Positions 1 to 7,950 of a stretch of DNA of 26,704 nt are shown in pieces. This stretch comes from CAVRZY01 sp963725415 (GTDB lineage Bacteria; Acidobacteriota; Terriglobia; Bryobacterales; Bryobacteraceae). Both the position numbers and the translations under genes were made by a program. The stretch lies in contig CAVRZY010000288.1 of NCBI GenBank assembly GCA_963725415.1, forward strand, positions 1 through 26,704, read 5' to 3'. Positions within the stretch are counted from its first letter, which is position 1. Every line of letters starts with the position of its first letter. Under the pieces are notes generated by a model. The model was not told the DNA's origin. It did no database searches and saw only the letters and a list, made by a program, of their open reading frames with translations.

Positions 1-307
1 TGCCCTTCCCAGTGAACATGATGAAGGGGGTCTTGTTTCCATTTTCTCTTAGCTCTTTCAGAAATTCCAGACCGTCTTTCCCCGGCATCTGATAATCCGA
101 AACGATCGCCTTATACCGTTCCTTCTCAAGCTTCGACCACGCTTCTTCAACTGAATTCGCGGTGTCCACTTGGAATGGACCCTGCATTTCCAAACACTGC
201 TTCGTAACCTTCAAGATGCCCAGGTCGTCATCAACATGCAAGACATGTATCTGCTCATTTATGTCAAGTGCTACCCTCGCCGAGGACTCGACAGCATATT
301 TGCTCAT
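1..307 (-). CDS. Response-regulator receiver domain protein, partial (C-terminus outside window)
   Basis: I translated the minus strand by eye. From the ATG at 307 it gives about 102 residues of a CheY-like receiver domain and then leaves the window. Visible hallmarks are the acidic pair in HVDDDLG (about residues 24-30), the phospho-acceptor aspartate in VSDYQMPG, and the conserved threonine in FIMFTGKG. The conserved lysine would lie beyond base 1. Such a protein takes a phosphoryl group from a histidine kinase; the output domain, if any, is not visible. Wording such as HVDDD, SDYQMPGKDG and MFTGKG is what I recall from response regulators of uncultured archaea, but that is recollection, not a search. 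A TTTTATCG stretch at 371-378 could be a TATA-like box. The start is the first ATG ahead of the domain, and an alternative start inside the first 17 codons is possible. Confidence 0.85.
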   Translation of the reverse strand, partial: MSKYAVESSARVALDINEQIHVLHVDDDLGILKVTKQCLEMQGPFQVDTANSVEEAWSKLEKERYKAIVSDYQMPGKDGLEFLKELRENGNKTPFIMFTGKG

Positions 308-1048
308 CTAAACCACTTTCATGCCCACTACTACCTACGGATGTTGAACAATCATACGAAGAGTCACACGCGATAAAACGGTTATGAAGCCACAATAAAT
401 ACCCAGAATCGCACAAAACCGATTCGAAAGACGACTAGCATGTTGAAAATCCGCTTGATCTCCGAAAGTGATGGATTTCGGGGCGCACGATGTTCAGAAT
501 AGTTTGCTTCAACTTGATGCTGCTTGTGCAGAGATGGCTTTGGAGACTTCGTGTTCAGTCTTCTTCCCATAGAACGATTTCGTTATTAGCTGGATGAAGC
601 CTCTTAGGGCGCGAACACTGATGAATATCTAGTATATCGCGCGCGTGAATTACTCCCGTTGTGCCGAGGGCCAGGTTTGGTCCTGCCCGACCTGCCAGTC
701 AATCCACACACCTATATGCTTCTTCATTGTTCTGTTACCACACAACGTTACCTCTAACATTACCGCCTGATGAGGGGAGTCTCAACTGTCAGCTGGCGGG
801 CTAGAGGAGGTGACAGAGTGTGAGCAAAAGAGACAAGCAAGTCGGAAAAATGATTGACAGGCAAAAGGGCCATCAGACAAGGAGAGCTCGCGGGGGAAAG
901 AAACAGAAGAGAAGGTAGAAACACAAATCCGGGCGAGACAAGATATTTTGTGAAGCATAGGGAAGAATACCCTGCCCGCGCAACTCGCCGAGGCTGCCAA
1001 ACTCTCCTCGTCTAACGTGACCTGTATCAGCGCCTGTTTGCTGTGTGC
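308..1048. other. Gene-poor spacer in the AT-richer segment
   Basis: These 741 bases lie upstream of the receiver gene and downstream of the DedA gene. Only short open frames occur, without start signals or protein-like composition. No tRNA, small-RNA or terminator signature was recognised. Bases 747-782 contain one degenerate copy of the repeat described at 1869-2056. Confidence 0.5.
747..782. repeat. Degenerate copy of dispersed intergenic repeat
   Basis: The order GTTAC-N-CTAACATTAC followed by a GAGGGGAGTC block mirrors the units at 1869, 1932 and 2012. It is preceded by a TTACCACACAAC stretch that resembles TTACCCCACAAC upstream of the 1869 copy. Similarity was judged by eye. Confidence 0.4.
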
Positions 1049-1676
1049 TTATTTAACCAAGTATTTCTCGAAATGTCTTGACCAATCCACTTTAAACATG
1101 GCAATTGCCAGTACCAGCCCTACAGTCGTGCAAATCAATGCGGATACAAGCTCGCTTCCCACGCCAAGCATGTCCCCGATTACGCCTATTGAAAATCTGC
1201 CGCCGTAAGCCACGATTAGGCTCATGAGGAATTTCCCTGCTAGGGCAGGCGCAAAGGCTTTGATTGGATTGTAGCGGGTGGCGCCGAGCGGAATGAAAAC
1301 CAGGTCATCGGGCAAGGGTGTCAAGGCAAAGGCAAAAATCGCGACGGCACCGAACCTGTCGAAGACCTTGACCAGAAAATCCACGTTCTTCTTGTATCTT
1401 CCAGTCATGACTCTTCTACTGCTAAGACCGAGCAAATACCCCGAGAATTCCCCAATCGCCCCGCCGATTGCCGCGGCTAAAGCAATAAGCAGAGGATCGC
1501 AAAACCCAACCGTCTCCAATCTTGAGACCTGCAAGAGTGAAGACAACAATCGTGTCAGGAACGGGCACAACGATGGACACGGCACCAGCCAGGCTCATGA
1601 CGAATATTCCCAAATACCCGTACTGCGTACAAAGATAGCGCATCCACGTGATGACGCCTCCAAACCACAACATCAT
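1049..1676 (-). CDS. DedA/VTT-family membrane protein, interrupted by one frameshift
   Basis: Two overlapping minus-strand frames encode one DedA (SNARE-associated/VTT) protein of about 208 residues, a family of polytopic membrane proteins linked to membrane lipid and ion homeostasis. The first frame carries QYGYLGIFVMS, the re-entrant loop PVPDTIVVFTLAG and then KIGDGWV. The second resumes at CDPLLIALAAAIGGAIGEF and continues through the second conserved loop (ALTPLPDDLVFIPLGATRY) to the TAA at 1049. The join is near 1497-1500, at a TTTT run, so a one-base consensus error is likely. With the frame restored, family length and order are normal. I chose the ATG at 1676; GTG at 1691 and ATG at 1643 are alternatives. 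A TATA-like box lies upstream at 1717-1734. The neighbours on both sides are spacers. Confidence 0.78.
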
Positions 1677-1716
1677 TCCTCTTGTGTCCACAGCCTTAAC
1701 GCGAACACTGCCCCGT

Positions 1717-1734
1717 GAATTATTAACTGTTTCC
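1717..1734 (-). promoter_or_regulatory. Possible archaeal BRE/TATA element for the DedA gene
   Basis: Read on the minus strand, GGAAACAG is followed at once by TTAATAATTC. About 25 bases downstream of the AT-rich core falls at about 1695, just before the candidate starts at 1691 and 1676. That fits an archaeal promoter with a short leader. This is a weak consensus match, supported mainly by the archaeal look of the gene. Confidence 0.3.
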
Positions 1735-1868
1735 CAGAATTAGACACAATTCCGTTCCTAATCTGACAAGACATTCAACGCGCGCACGCGCCTGCGCACC
1801 AACCCTTATGCCCGTCTGCTTCTTCAAGCGCGTTTTACCCCACAACATTGCGATTGTACAACACAACC

Positions 1869-2056
1869 ATTACAACTGACCTTACAACACAGGGAAGAGG
1901 GGTCACGCCTCAAGACTTGTTACCGAACAATGTTACATCCGACATTACAAAAAAGAGGAGGGCCCACGACACAGCATTGCTACAGATTACAATTACAGAT
2001 TACAATTACAGATTACAACTGACCTTACAAATGAAGGGAGGGGGGGTCAACAACGC
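1869..2056. repeat. Dispersed intergenic repeat, three degenerate units, including a 19-bp exact direct repeat
   Basis: The 19-mer ATTACAACTGACCTTACAA occurs exactly at 1869-1887 and 2012-2030. Each copy is followed by a purine-rich GGGA(G)AGGGGTC-like block. A third, diverged unit starts at 1932 (GTTACATCCGACATTACAA, then AAAGAGGAGGGCCCAC). A fourth lies at 747-782. The units are about 37-45 bases long and sit only in spacers of the first 2.4 kb. No coding capacity was seen and the function is unknown. Confidence 0.6.
1982..2020. repeat. Tandem 13-bp repeat, three copies
   Basis: ACAGATTACAATT occurs twice in succession (1982-1994, 1995-2007) and a third time with a changed end (ACAGATTACAACT, 2008-2020). 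The last copy runs into the 19-bp direct repeat at 2012-2030. Copy number could vary by slippage. Confidence 0.8.
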
Positions 2057-2380
2057 AACATTGCAATCTTGTAATACAACATAATGTCGACGTAGAAAAA
2101 GGGAAGGGGTCAACTCCGAAGCTCTACGCGTCAGAGTTCTCCTGAAGCACGCATTCTCAGACAACGCTTTAGGAGCCAGAACCCGGACAGCACGCCAGCG
2201 TCCCGAAGACACCGCTGACAGGCTAAAAGGCAGCTGGCACGTTGGACAACTGAAATTCTCCACAACGTCCATAGAATGACATTTTTCCTAAACGTGCACG
2301 TCGGCCAACCATTGGGGGAGCCTACCATAGCTAGCGCGCTTGTGTTTCTTGAATACTTGAGCGTTCGCTTGAATTGACGG
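2057..2380. other. Spacer downstream of the ABC-2 permease gene
   Basis: No gene could be supported here. A minus-strand frame starting at 2272 has a single CPTC pair but no second zinc-ligand pair, and an overlapping frame has no recognisable features. Confidence 0.45.
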
Positions 2381-2812
2381 TTAAGGCTTGACCCGTCTGA
2401 ATGCGACTGCTGCGACTGCGAAGGCTACAAGACTTTCAGCTATCAGCGCTACTATCTCGATTGGTAGATGCGGCGCGTACACCTGTAGTAGCCCGGCTCT
2501 GAGCATGTCAGCAGCATAGGTCAAAGGATTAGCCAATGAGACAGCCTGAATGGCTAGCGGCGCTTTTTCCAGAGGGTAATAGACTGAGCTTAGAAACATT
2601 AGAGGAGTGAACATTACGTTGAGAGTGGCATTGAACGCCTCATTGGATTTTATGTACACAGAAATGGCCAGTGTCAAAGAACCAAAAAAGAGAGACCCTA
2701 ACACCAGCGAACCGGCAATAAAGAGTACACCAGCGATGGAGACTTTTAACCCCACGAGTAATGGGGAGGCAATGAGAAAAACCAGAAACGCGTTTAGCAT
2801 TCCTTGAAGCAC
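2381..2812 (-). CDS. ABC-2 type transporter permease, C-terminal part only (5' end lost at a sequence join)
   Basis: About 143 residues match the C-terminal half of an ABC-2 type membrane subunit. They form four to five hydrophobic segments, including the LFFGSLTLAISVYIKS helix, the FTPLMFLSSVYYPLEKAP loop and the family signature SLANPLTYAADMLRAGLL just before the last helix. Such permeases pair with an ATPase to export drugs, lipids or polysaccharides. A complete subunit is about 250 residues, so roughly the first 110 are missing. The frame stays open only to a stop at 2855-2857, and codons beyond 2812 read as low-quality protein. The GTG at 2810-2812 is therefore not a credible start; the gene is cut by the join described at 2812-2816. 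The ending (TAA at 2381) is intact. Composition matches the DNA to its left, not to its right. Confidence 0.78.
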   Translation of the reverse strand: MLQGMLNAFLVFLIASPLLVGLKVSIAGVLFIAGSLVLGSLFFGSLTLAISVYIKSNEAFNATLNVMFTPLMFLSSVYYPLEKAPLAIQAVSLANPLTYAADMLRAGLLQVYAPHLPIEIVALIAESLVAFAVAAVAFRRVKP

Positions 2813-2816
2813 AACT
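2812..2816. other. Probable junction between unrelated sequences
   Basis: Left of this point is AT-richer DNA with a permease gene in mid-frame. Right of it the GC content rises sharply, and a sigma70-like promoter and a bacterial methyltransferase begin within 80 bases. No repeat, tRNA or integrase marks the boundary. Confidence 0.6.
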
Positions 2817-2844
2817 TGGCTCGGCCCTCGCCCTGGGGTAGAAT
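2816..2844 (+). promoter_or_regulatory. Sigma70-type promoter upstream of the methyltransferase
   Basis: TTGGCT (2816-2821) and TAGAAT (2839-2844) are separated by exactly 17 bases. They match the -35 consensus at 4 of 6 positions and the -10 consensus at 5 of 6. A start of transcription near 2851 would leave a leader of about 40 bases before the ATG at 2893. If real, bacterial DNA extends left at least to 2816. Confidence 0.5.
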
Positions 2845-2892
2845 GCCCATAGCATCAGACAGGCTTGCCAGCAGGAATAGAACAGGAGCCCC

Positions 2893-3679
2893 ATGCCTTC
2901 GACCCCCATGCTTGCCTTGCTGCCGGAGGATAGACACTGGTGGTTCGCGACCCGCACGCGGGCCATCCTCCTCTTCCTGGACCGTCACCTGGGGCCAGGG
3001 ACAGATGTCGCGTCCTCGACGTGGGCTGCGGGGCAGCAACATGGTGCATCACCTGGCGCACTTTGGCCGCGCTGTGGGGCTAGACAACAACGAGCGACCA
3101 CTCAGTGTGGCCCGCCAGCGTGGCCTCGACGTACGGCGGGTCGGCGGAGAGGACCTGCCCTTCGAAGATAGCGAGTTTGACCTGGTAGCTCTATTGGACA
3201 CCGTGGAACACGTGCCAGACAAATTAGAGACGGCGGTGTTCGCCGAGTGCTGGCGGGTACTCAAGCCACGGGGCAAGTTGCTCATCACTGCACCTGCGTT
3301 CATGTGGTTGTTGAGCCACAACGACGTCCTCAACGCTCACAGCCGCCGCTACGCCGTCGGAGAGCTGCGTCATAAGCTGGACAGTGTCGGTTTTCGCACC
3401 CTCCGCAGCTCGACAGCAACTTCCTCGTTTTCCCCCTGGCCGCCGTGCTTATCTGGCTACGCCGAAGCTCGCAGAAGCAGACTCGATCTGGCATCGCCGC
3501 ACTTCAATAAGGGGGCCTATCAGGTGGAGATGGAGCCCGCACCAGCGCTGCTCAATATGGTTCTCAACGCCCTGGGCTGGCTGGAGACGCAGTTGCTGAA
3601 GCTGACCTCCTTGCCCGTGGGCACGGGGATCGTCCTCGTGGCCGAGAAAAGGCCTGGCGTGGCAACGCAGACCGCGTGA
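2893..3679 (+). pseudogene. Class I SAM-dependent methyltransferase (Methyltransf_11 type), broken by about four frameshifts
   Basis: The ATG at 2893 follows AGGAG with a 4-base gap. The first frame gives LLPEDRHWWFATRTRAILLF, the usual N-terminus of this methyltransferase group. Motif I (RVLDVGCG, 3009-3032) is in a second frame. The following AGL-DNN region, the FDLVALLDTVEHVPD motif, WRVLKPRGKLLITAPA and HNDVLNAHSRRY lie in a third frame. After about 3408 the protein (DSNFLVFPLAAVLIWLRR) moves to the first frame, and from about 3510 it returns to the third (LLNMVLNALGWLETQLLKL, LPVGTGIVLVAEK) up to TGA at 3677-3679. The estimated breaks are near 3005, 3033, 3408 and 3500, some in G runs. 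With these repaired it would be an intact enzyme of about 260 residues, so poor consensus quality is as likely as true decay. The substrate is unknown; relatives often sit in surface-glycan clusters. Confidence 0.75.
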
Positions 3680-3691
3680 GGCCCGGAACCA

Positions 3692-3945
3692 ATGAGTGAG
3701 CGACTATACGGTCGGCAGGCCGTGCGAGAGGCGCTGCGAGCTGGACGCCGCCGCCCGCTGCGCCTTCTGCTGGCCAAGGGAGTGAGGGACACAGGCGGCT
3801 TGCCGAAATCGTGACGTTGGCCGAATGTGCCGGGCTGCCCCCTCCACTGGCTCGAGCGGCAGGAGCTGGACCGCCTGGCCAGCGGTCACCAGGGCGTGGT
3901 GCTGGAGGCCTCGGCCTATGCCTACGTGGACGCGGTGGCAGTACA
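3692..3945 (+). pseudogene. rlmB: 23S rRNA (guanosine-2'-O-)-methyltransferase RlmB, N-terminal fragment
   Basis: From the ATG at 3692 the frame reads MSERLYGRQAVREALRAGRR, the SpoU substrate-binding domain start of RlmB/TrmH-family enzymes (2'-O-methylation of G2251 in 23S rRNA). After two frameshifts (near 3796 and in the C5 run about 3838-3842) it continues as RLAEIVTLAE, then WLERQELDRLASGHQGVVLE and ASAYAYVD. The catalytic SPOUT knot domain, normally another 150 or more residues, is absent. The reading ends at about 3945, where the sequence turns into the start of the next gene. The fragment sits 12 bases after the methyltransferase stop, so the two were probably cotranscribed in their source genome. 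Residue style reminds me of Chloroflexota (Anaerolineae), an unverified impression. Confidence 0.75.
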
Positions 3946-3953
3946 CTGGGGAG

Positions 3954-6373
3954 GTGAGGCGTTGCGTTGCAGTCCTGGCGGTGGGGCTGGCGCCAGCTTG
4001 GCTGTGGGCTGGGGAGGGCCGGGCCGCGGAGCTGGCGCGCCGGATTCTACAGGCGGGTCTGGACCCGCAGGAGTGCTACCGTGTCCGGGAGCTGCGCTTC
4101 ACCAAAGAGGACATCCGGTTCTACCTTACCGACGGGTATTTGGTCTTCGGAAAGCCGGTGGACGGGATGCGGACCTCGGCCGTATTCACGGCGGATGTCG
4201 AAGGCGGTGATGCGGAGGTGCTGATCCTGCCGCCGCACCGCTCGGAGAGGCTGTCGCTGGCCTCCTACACCGGCTCGCCGAATCTCAACGAGCATTTCAA
4301 GAGTGCGGTGTGGATCTTTACGGATGACAGCTACGCGCAGTTATGGGAGCAGATCCGGGCGTACGATCCGCCTAGGCGAAGCCCGGAGATGGGCCTGCTG
4401 CTGGCGCAAAGCTGGGACTCGGTGGTCCAGAATTTCACTTCCAGTTTTCAGATCCGAGTGGTAGGAGACATCCTGTCGGCACGCCGACCGCTCAACGGGT
4501 TTCTCTACGGCGCGCTGGCGGGGCGGAAATTGGGGAACTTTGACGTCCTGTTCGATCCACGCGCGGAAGAGCAGGTCACCGTAGGCCATGTGGCGTATCG
4601 GGACAACCGGCCGTACTTCGATGTGTGGACCAGGTTTCAGGCCCGCGCTTCTCGGAACCAGGTGCGGGGGACGCCGGAGCCCGAGGTGGCGTTGAGCGAC
4701 TTTCGGATTGACGCCAGCATCGAGCCGGATCTGCGGCTACGGGTGACCACCCGGGCCAAGATGGTCCCCAGTGCGGAGGGCATACGCGCCCCGGGTTCTG
4801 GGTCTCCCATCAGATGAAAGCCAGCGAAGCGCGTGTTGACGGCGAGCCGGCAGAGGTATTTCCGCCGGAATCCTTGCGCGCCAACCTGATCCGGGGCGGC
4901 GGCAACGATGGTTTTCTGATCGTGCCTCCCAAGGAACTCAAGGCTGGCCGGGCCTATGAGATCGAATTCCGGCACGAGGGGGCGGTGATATCGGATGCGG
5001 GCAACGGCGTCTACTATGTAGGGGCGCGGGGATCCTGGTATCCGAGTTGCGGGCTGCAATTCGCCCGCTACGATCTGACCTTCCGCTATCCGAAGGACCT
5101 GGGGTTGGTGGCGACCGGGGAGGTTGTGGAAGACCGCACCGAGAACGAGTGGCGCATCACGCGCCGGCGGACGGAACCGCGTGTGCGGCTGGCCGGGTTC
5201 AATCTGGGTGACTACCAGCAGGAGACGGTGATGCGCGGGGACTACAAGGTGGAGGTTTACGCCAATCGCCGGCTGGAGCGGGCGCTGGAGCCGAAACCTC
5301 AGCCCTTGATCGTGCTGCCACCGTCAACGCAACTGACGCCCCAGAGCCAGCGCCGGGCTGTGGAGTTGTTCAGGATGACGATCGAGCCGCCGCGACCCAA
5401 TCCTACCGCGCGGCTGGAGCAGTTGGCCTTCGAGGTGGCGGGCGCGCTGGAGTTCATGACCACGCACTTTGGGCCACCGCCCTTGAAGACCCTCACGGTG
5501 GCCCCGATTCCGGGGCGCTTCGGCCAGGGCTTTCCCGGGCTGGTTTACCTGTCCACGCTGTCCTACCTGGAACCCAGTGAGAGGCCGGCCTCGGCGCGCA
5601 ACGAGTATCAGCAGACGTTTTTCTCGGAGATTCTCAGCGCGCACGAGGTCGCGCACCAATGGTGGGGCAACGTGGTGACCTCGGCCAGTTACCGGGACGA
5701 CTGGCTCATGGAGGCCCTGGCCAACTACTCCGCGCTGCTATTCCTGGAGAAGCGCAAAGGCGGCCGGGTCATGGAGTCCGTGCTGGCGGAGTTCAAGAAG
5801 CATCTGCTGGGGAAGACCGAAGACGGGCGGGTGATAGAGACGGCCGGTCCGATCATCTGGGGAGTGCGGCTGGAGAATTCCCAGGTACCGGGGGCCTGGC
5901 AGACCATCGTCTACGAGAAGGGCGCCTGGATTCTACACATGTTGCGGGGGCGCAGCGGCGACGAGCGTTTTCTGGCCATGCTGGGCGAGTTGCGGCGCAG
6001 GTATCAGTACAAAGCGGTGACTACCGAGCAGTTTCGCCAGCTCGCCGCGCAGCACCTTCCCCCGAAGTCTCCCGACCCGGACCTGGAGGCGTTCTTCGAC
6101 CAGTGGGTGTACGGGACGGGCATTCCCAGCCTGAAGCTGAACTACTCGGTGCGCGGAAAGCCGCCGTCGGTGCGGGTCAGCGGCACGGTGACGCAGAAAG
6201 ACGCGGATGAGGATTTCAGCGTGTTCGTGCCGGTGGAAGTGCAGCTTGGCCGGGGCAAGTCTGTTATCCAGTGGGTTCGAACCTCCAGCGGGGCGGTACC
6301 CTTCAGCCTGACGCTGCGCCAGCTTCCCACCAAGGTTCAGCTCGACCCGGCCAACAGCGTCCTCAAAAGGTAA
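3954..6373 (+). CDS. Exported M1-family (gluzincin) metallopeptidase, one frameshift near 4790
   Basis: Two consecutive frames form one protein of about 806 residues. The zinc site is complete: HEVAH at about residues 563-567, followed after exactly 18 residues by the third ligand in WLMEALANY. VYEKGAWILHMLR carries the expected catalytic tyrosine, and DLEAFFDQWVYGTGIPSL is a typical M1 C-terminal stretch. No GAMEN motif is seen; the equivalent segment reads GQGFPGLVYLS, so aminopeptidase specificity is uncertain. The N-terminal 270 residues are a beta-rich domain without a recognised name. The start GTG at 3954 opens a signal-peptide-like stretch (CVAVLAVGLAPAWLWA), implying export. However, GGGGAG directly abuts the codon, and a sequence join lies just upstream, so the true start may be missing. 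The frame changes at a CCCCGGG run near 4790, between IRA and GFWVSHQM, probably a one-base error. It converges on the minus-strand GHL10 remnant with an 11-base overlap. Confidence 0.85.
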
Positions 6374-6888
6374 GCGGGGCCGAGAGCGCCTCTCCCACTT
6401 GCCAGCGCAGTTCCCCGGAAGCCACGCCTTCAGGCAACTGCACGTTGACTTGATAGCGGCCGGGCAGGTAGGGCGCGAGGCCCGCGTAGAGAGGTTGCAG
6501 GGCGAATTCCCCCTGGGGGGTGCGCAGCCGGAGGATGGGGGAAGGATGGACGGCGGGACCGGGCCGCCGAGGGCTTCGCCGGCCGGGCGATGGAATTCCG
6601 AGTTCGGAACCGCGGGCGTATTGCCAACCATGATGTTCGTGTTGGCGTAACTGTAGAAGTTGACGCCCAGGGGAGGGTTGCCGGCGGGCGAAGGGGCCAG
6701 CGCGCGGCGCACTTGGTCCATGGAATCCGGAATCGAATTCAAGTGCACGCCCAGGCCGAGAAGACCTAGCGGTAGGCGTCCTTTCTGCGGAACTCCTCGT
6801 CGGAGCGGGGGCCGTCGGCCCAGAAAGCGCGGTACTGCTGGGCATCCAGGGAAAATGCCCCGAGCAGAACAAGGAGGACGAGGATCAT
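6363..6888 (-). pseudogene. GHL10-type (former DUF187) glycoside hydrolase remnant with a large internal deletion
   Basis: The ATG at 6886-6888 overlaps the stop of the YVTN gene (ATGA), so the two were translationally coupled. The first frame gives a signal peptide (MILVLLVLLGAFSLDAQ) and QYRAFWADG, the conserved beginning of GHL10-like glycosidases, then stops at 6766. A second frame carries the family's C-terminal end (LGLGVHLNSIPDSMDQVRRA, then NFYSYANTN). A third frame ends with YAGLAPYLPGRYQVNVQLPE, which resembles the tail of the Solibacter TIGR03437 domain, and stops at 6363. All of the central TIM-barrel sequence, probably 250 or more residues, is missing, and all three frames are used. 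That cannot be repaired by single-base changes, so this is a real pseudogene or an assembly collapse. Confidence 0.72.
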
Positions 6889-7865
6889 CGTGCAGGGACT
6901 TCCAGCACCGGATCGGGGGCGGAGCCGGGCGGCGTCTTGATGGTCCGCAGGAGCTTGCCCTCGGGAATCGAGACCACGTAGACGGTGTCATTCTCTTCTG
7001 CGGAGGCGAAGGCGCGGCGGCCATCCGGAGAGATCCCGAGCGAGACCAGCCTGTCTCCGAGCTTGACCTGGGCGGTGACCTTTCGCGCGGCGGGGTCTGC
7101 GATCTCGATGGCCTGGTCGTGAAGCAGGGCGTAAACCAGGCGTCTGCCGTCCGGAGTCAGCCCGATGCGGACCGGGCCGTTGGCGGTGGGGATCTCGGCG
7201 ACAACCGCCTGCTTGGCGGTGTCGATGACGGAGATCGTGCGGCCCTCGCGGTTGCAGACGTACAGCTCGTGGCCGCTCTGGGAGAGCACGCTGCCCTCGG
7301 GGCGCTCGCCGGTGGGAATCGAGCGCACCTCGCCGCTGGCCAGCAGGATGCAGGCCACATCGTTGGACGTGCTGTTGCTGACGAAGGCCCGCGCGCCGCC
7401 CGGCCCGAACTTCACCATGTGCGAGGTCTTGCCTTTGGTCTCGTAGACCTTGACGACGGTGCGCTTTACGGGATCGACAATCAGCAAGGCATCCGGGAAC
7501 TCGCAAGTGACGGCGAGCAGTCCGGTGCGGCGGTCCAGATCGATGCCATGGGGGCGGTGGTACTTGCCCAAGGAGATCTCCCCGATCTTCTTACGGGCGG
7601 CGACGTCGATAATCGAGACCGTGTTGCCTCCCGCGCCGGGCTCCTCAATGCGCATGGTGCCGTTGTCGGTGATGTAGACAAAGCGGCCGTCGGCAGACAG
7701 CAGCATCTCATGCGGATGCTTGCCAACGGGCACGAGAGTGAGGAGCTTGCCCTCCTGGGAGTAAAAGCCCAGCGAACTGCCGCCCTTATGGAGGACCAGC
7801 AGCAGCGAATCCTGGCCCCACAAGCTGACGCAAAGCAACAAGAAAGCAGCAACAAGTTTCGACAT
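6885..7865 (-). CDS. Exported YVTN-type beta-propeller repeat protein
   Basis: This is a 326-residue protein with a signal peptide (KLVAAFLLLCVSLWGQ) followed by six or seven blades. Typical blade phrases are HPHEMLLSADGRFVYITDNG, NTVSIIDVAARKKIGEI, DALLIVDPVKRTVVKVYET, ARAFVSNSTSNDVACILLAS, ELYVCNREGRTISVIDTAKQ, IGLTPDGRRLVYALLHDQ and LGISPDGRRAFASAEENDTV. Such propellers are periplasmic or extracellular binding modules without a fixed enzymatic role; none of the ligand-specifying residues of NirF or PQQ-type propellers was recognised. The ATG at 7865 was preferred over an upstream in-frame start because CGAGGAGACC precedes it and the signal peptide begins there. It is the first gene of a coupled pair with the GHL10 remnant, suggesting a role in polysaccharide handling (inference). 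It is divergent from the GT2 gene. Confidence 0.85.
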   Translation of the reverse strand: MSKLVAAFLLLCVSLWGQDSLLLVLHKGGSSLGFYSQEGKLLTLVPVGKHPHEMLLSADGRFVYITDNGTMRIEEPGAGGNTVSIIDVAARKKIGEISLGKYHRPHGIDLDRRTGLLAVTCEFPDALLIVDPVKRTVVKVYETKGKTSHMVKFGPGGARAFVSNSTSNDVACILLASGEVRSIPTGERPEGSVLSQSGHELYVCNREGRTISVIDTAKQAVVAEIPTANGPVRIGLTPDGRRLVYALLHDQAIEIADPAARKVTAQVKLGDRLVSLGISPDGRRAFASAEENDTVYVVSIPEGKLLRTIKTPPGSAPDPVLEVPAR

Positions 7866-7911
7866 CGTTTGGTCTCCTCGAAAGCAGCTATGATGGCACA
7901 ATTTCGAGGCA

Positions 7912-7931
7912 GGTGGATGAGACAGTCCACC
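7912..7931. promoter_or_regulatory. Inverted repeat in the divergent YVTN/GT2 intergenic region
   Basis: GGTGGA (7912-7917) and TCCACC (7926-7931) form a perfect 6-base inverted repeat with an 8-base centre, in an 85-base divergent spacer. It could be an operator or a chance palindrome. Confidence 0.25.
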
Positions 7932-7950
7932 GCACACAACCCATTGAGGT

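Noticed and set aside
1869..2056. Possible CRISPR array
   Set aside because: Repeat units are degenerate, spacing is irregular, the 13-bp tandem copies have no spacers, and no cas genes are present.
2006..2272. A small minus-strand frame with a CPTC pair, possibly a zinc-finger protein
   Set aside because: Only one cysteine pair is present, it overlaps the repeat region, and there is no ribosome site.
2812..2855. N-terminal extension of the ABC-2 permease frame up to the stop at 2855
   Set aside because: The extra residues are proline- and glycine-rich, do not resemble a transmembrane region and lie on the GC-rich side of the join, where a promoter fits better.
6270..6290. GGTTCGAACC resembling a tRNA T-arm
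   Set aside because: It lies inside the M1 coding sequence and no acceptor, D or anticodon stem could be found around it.
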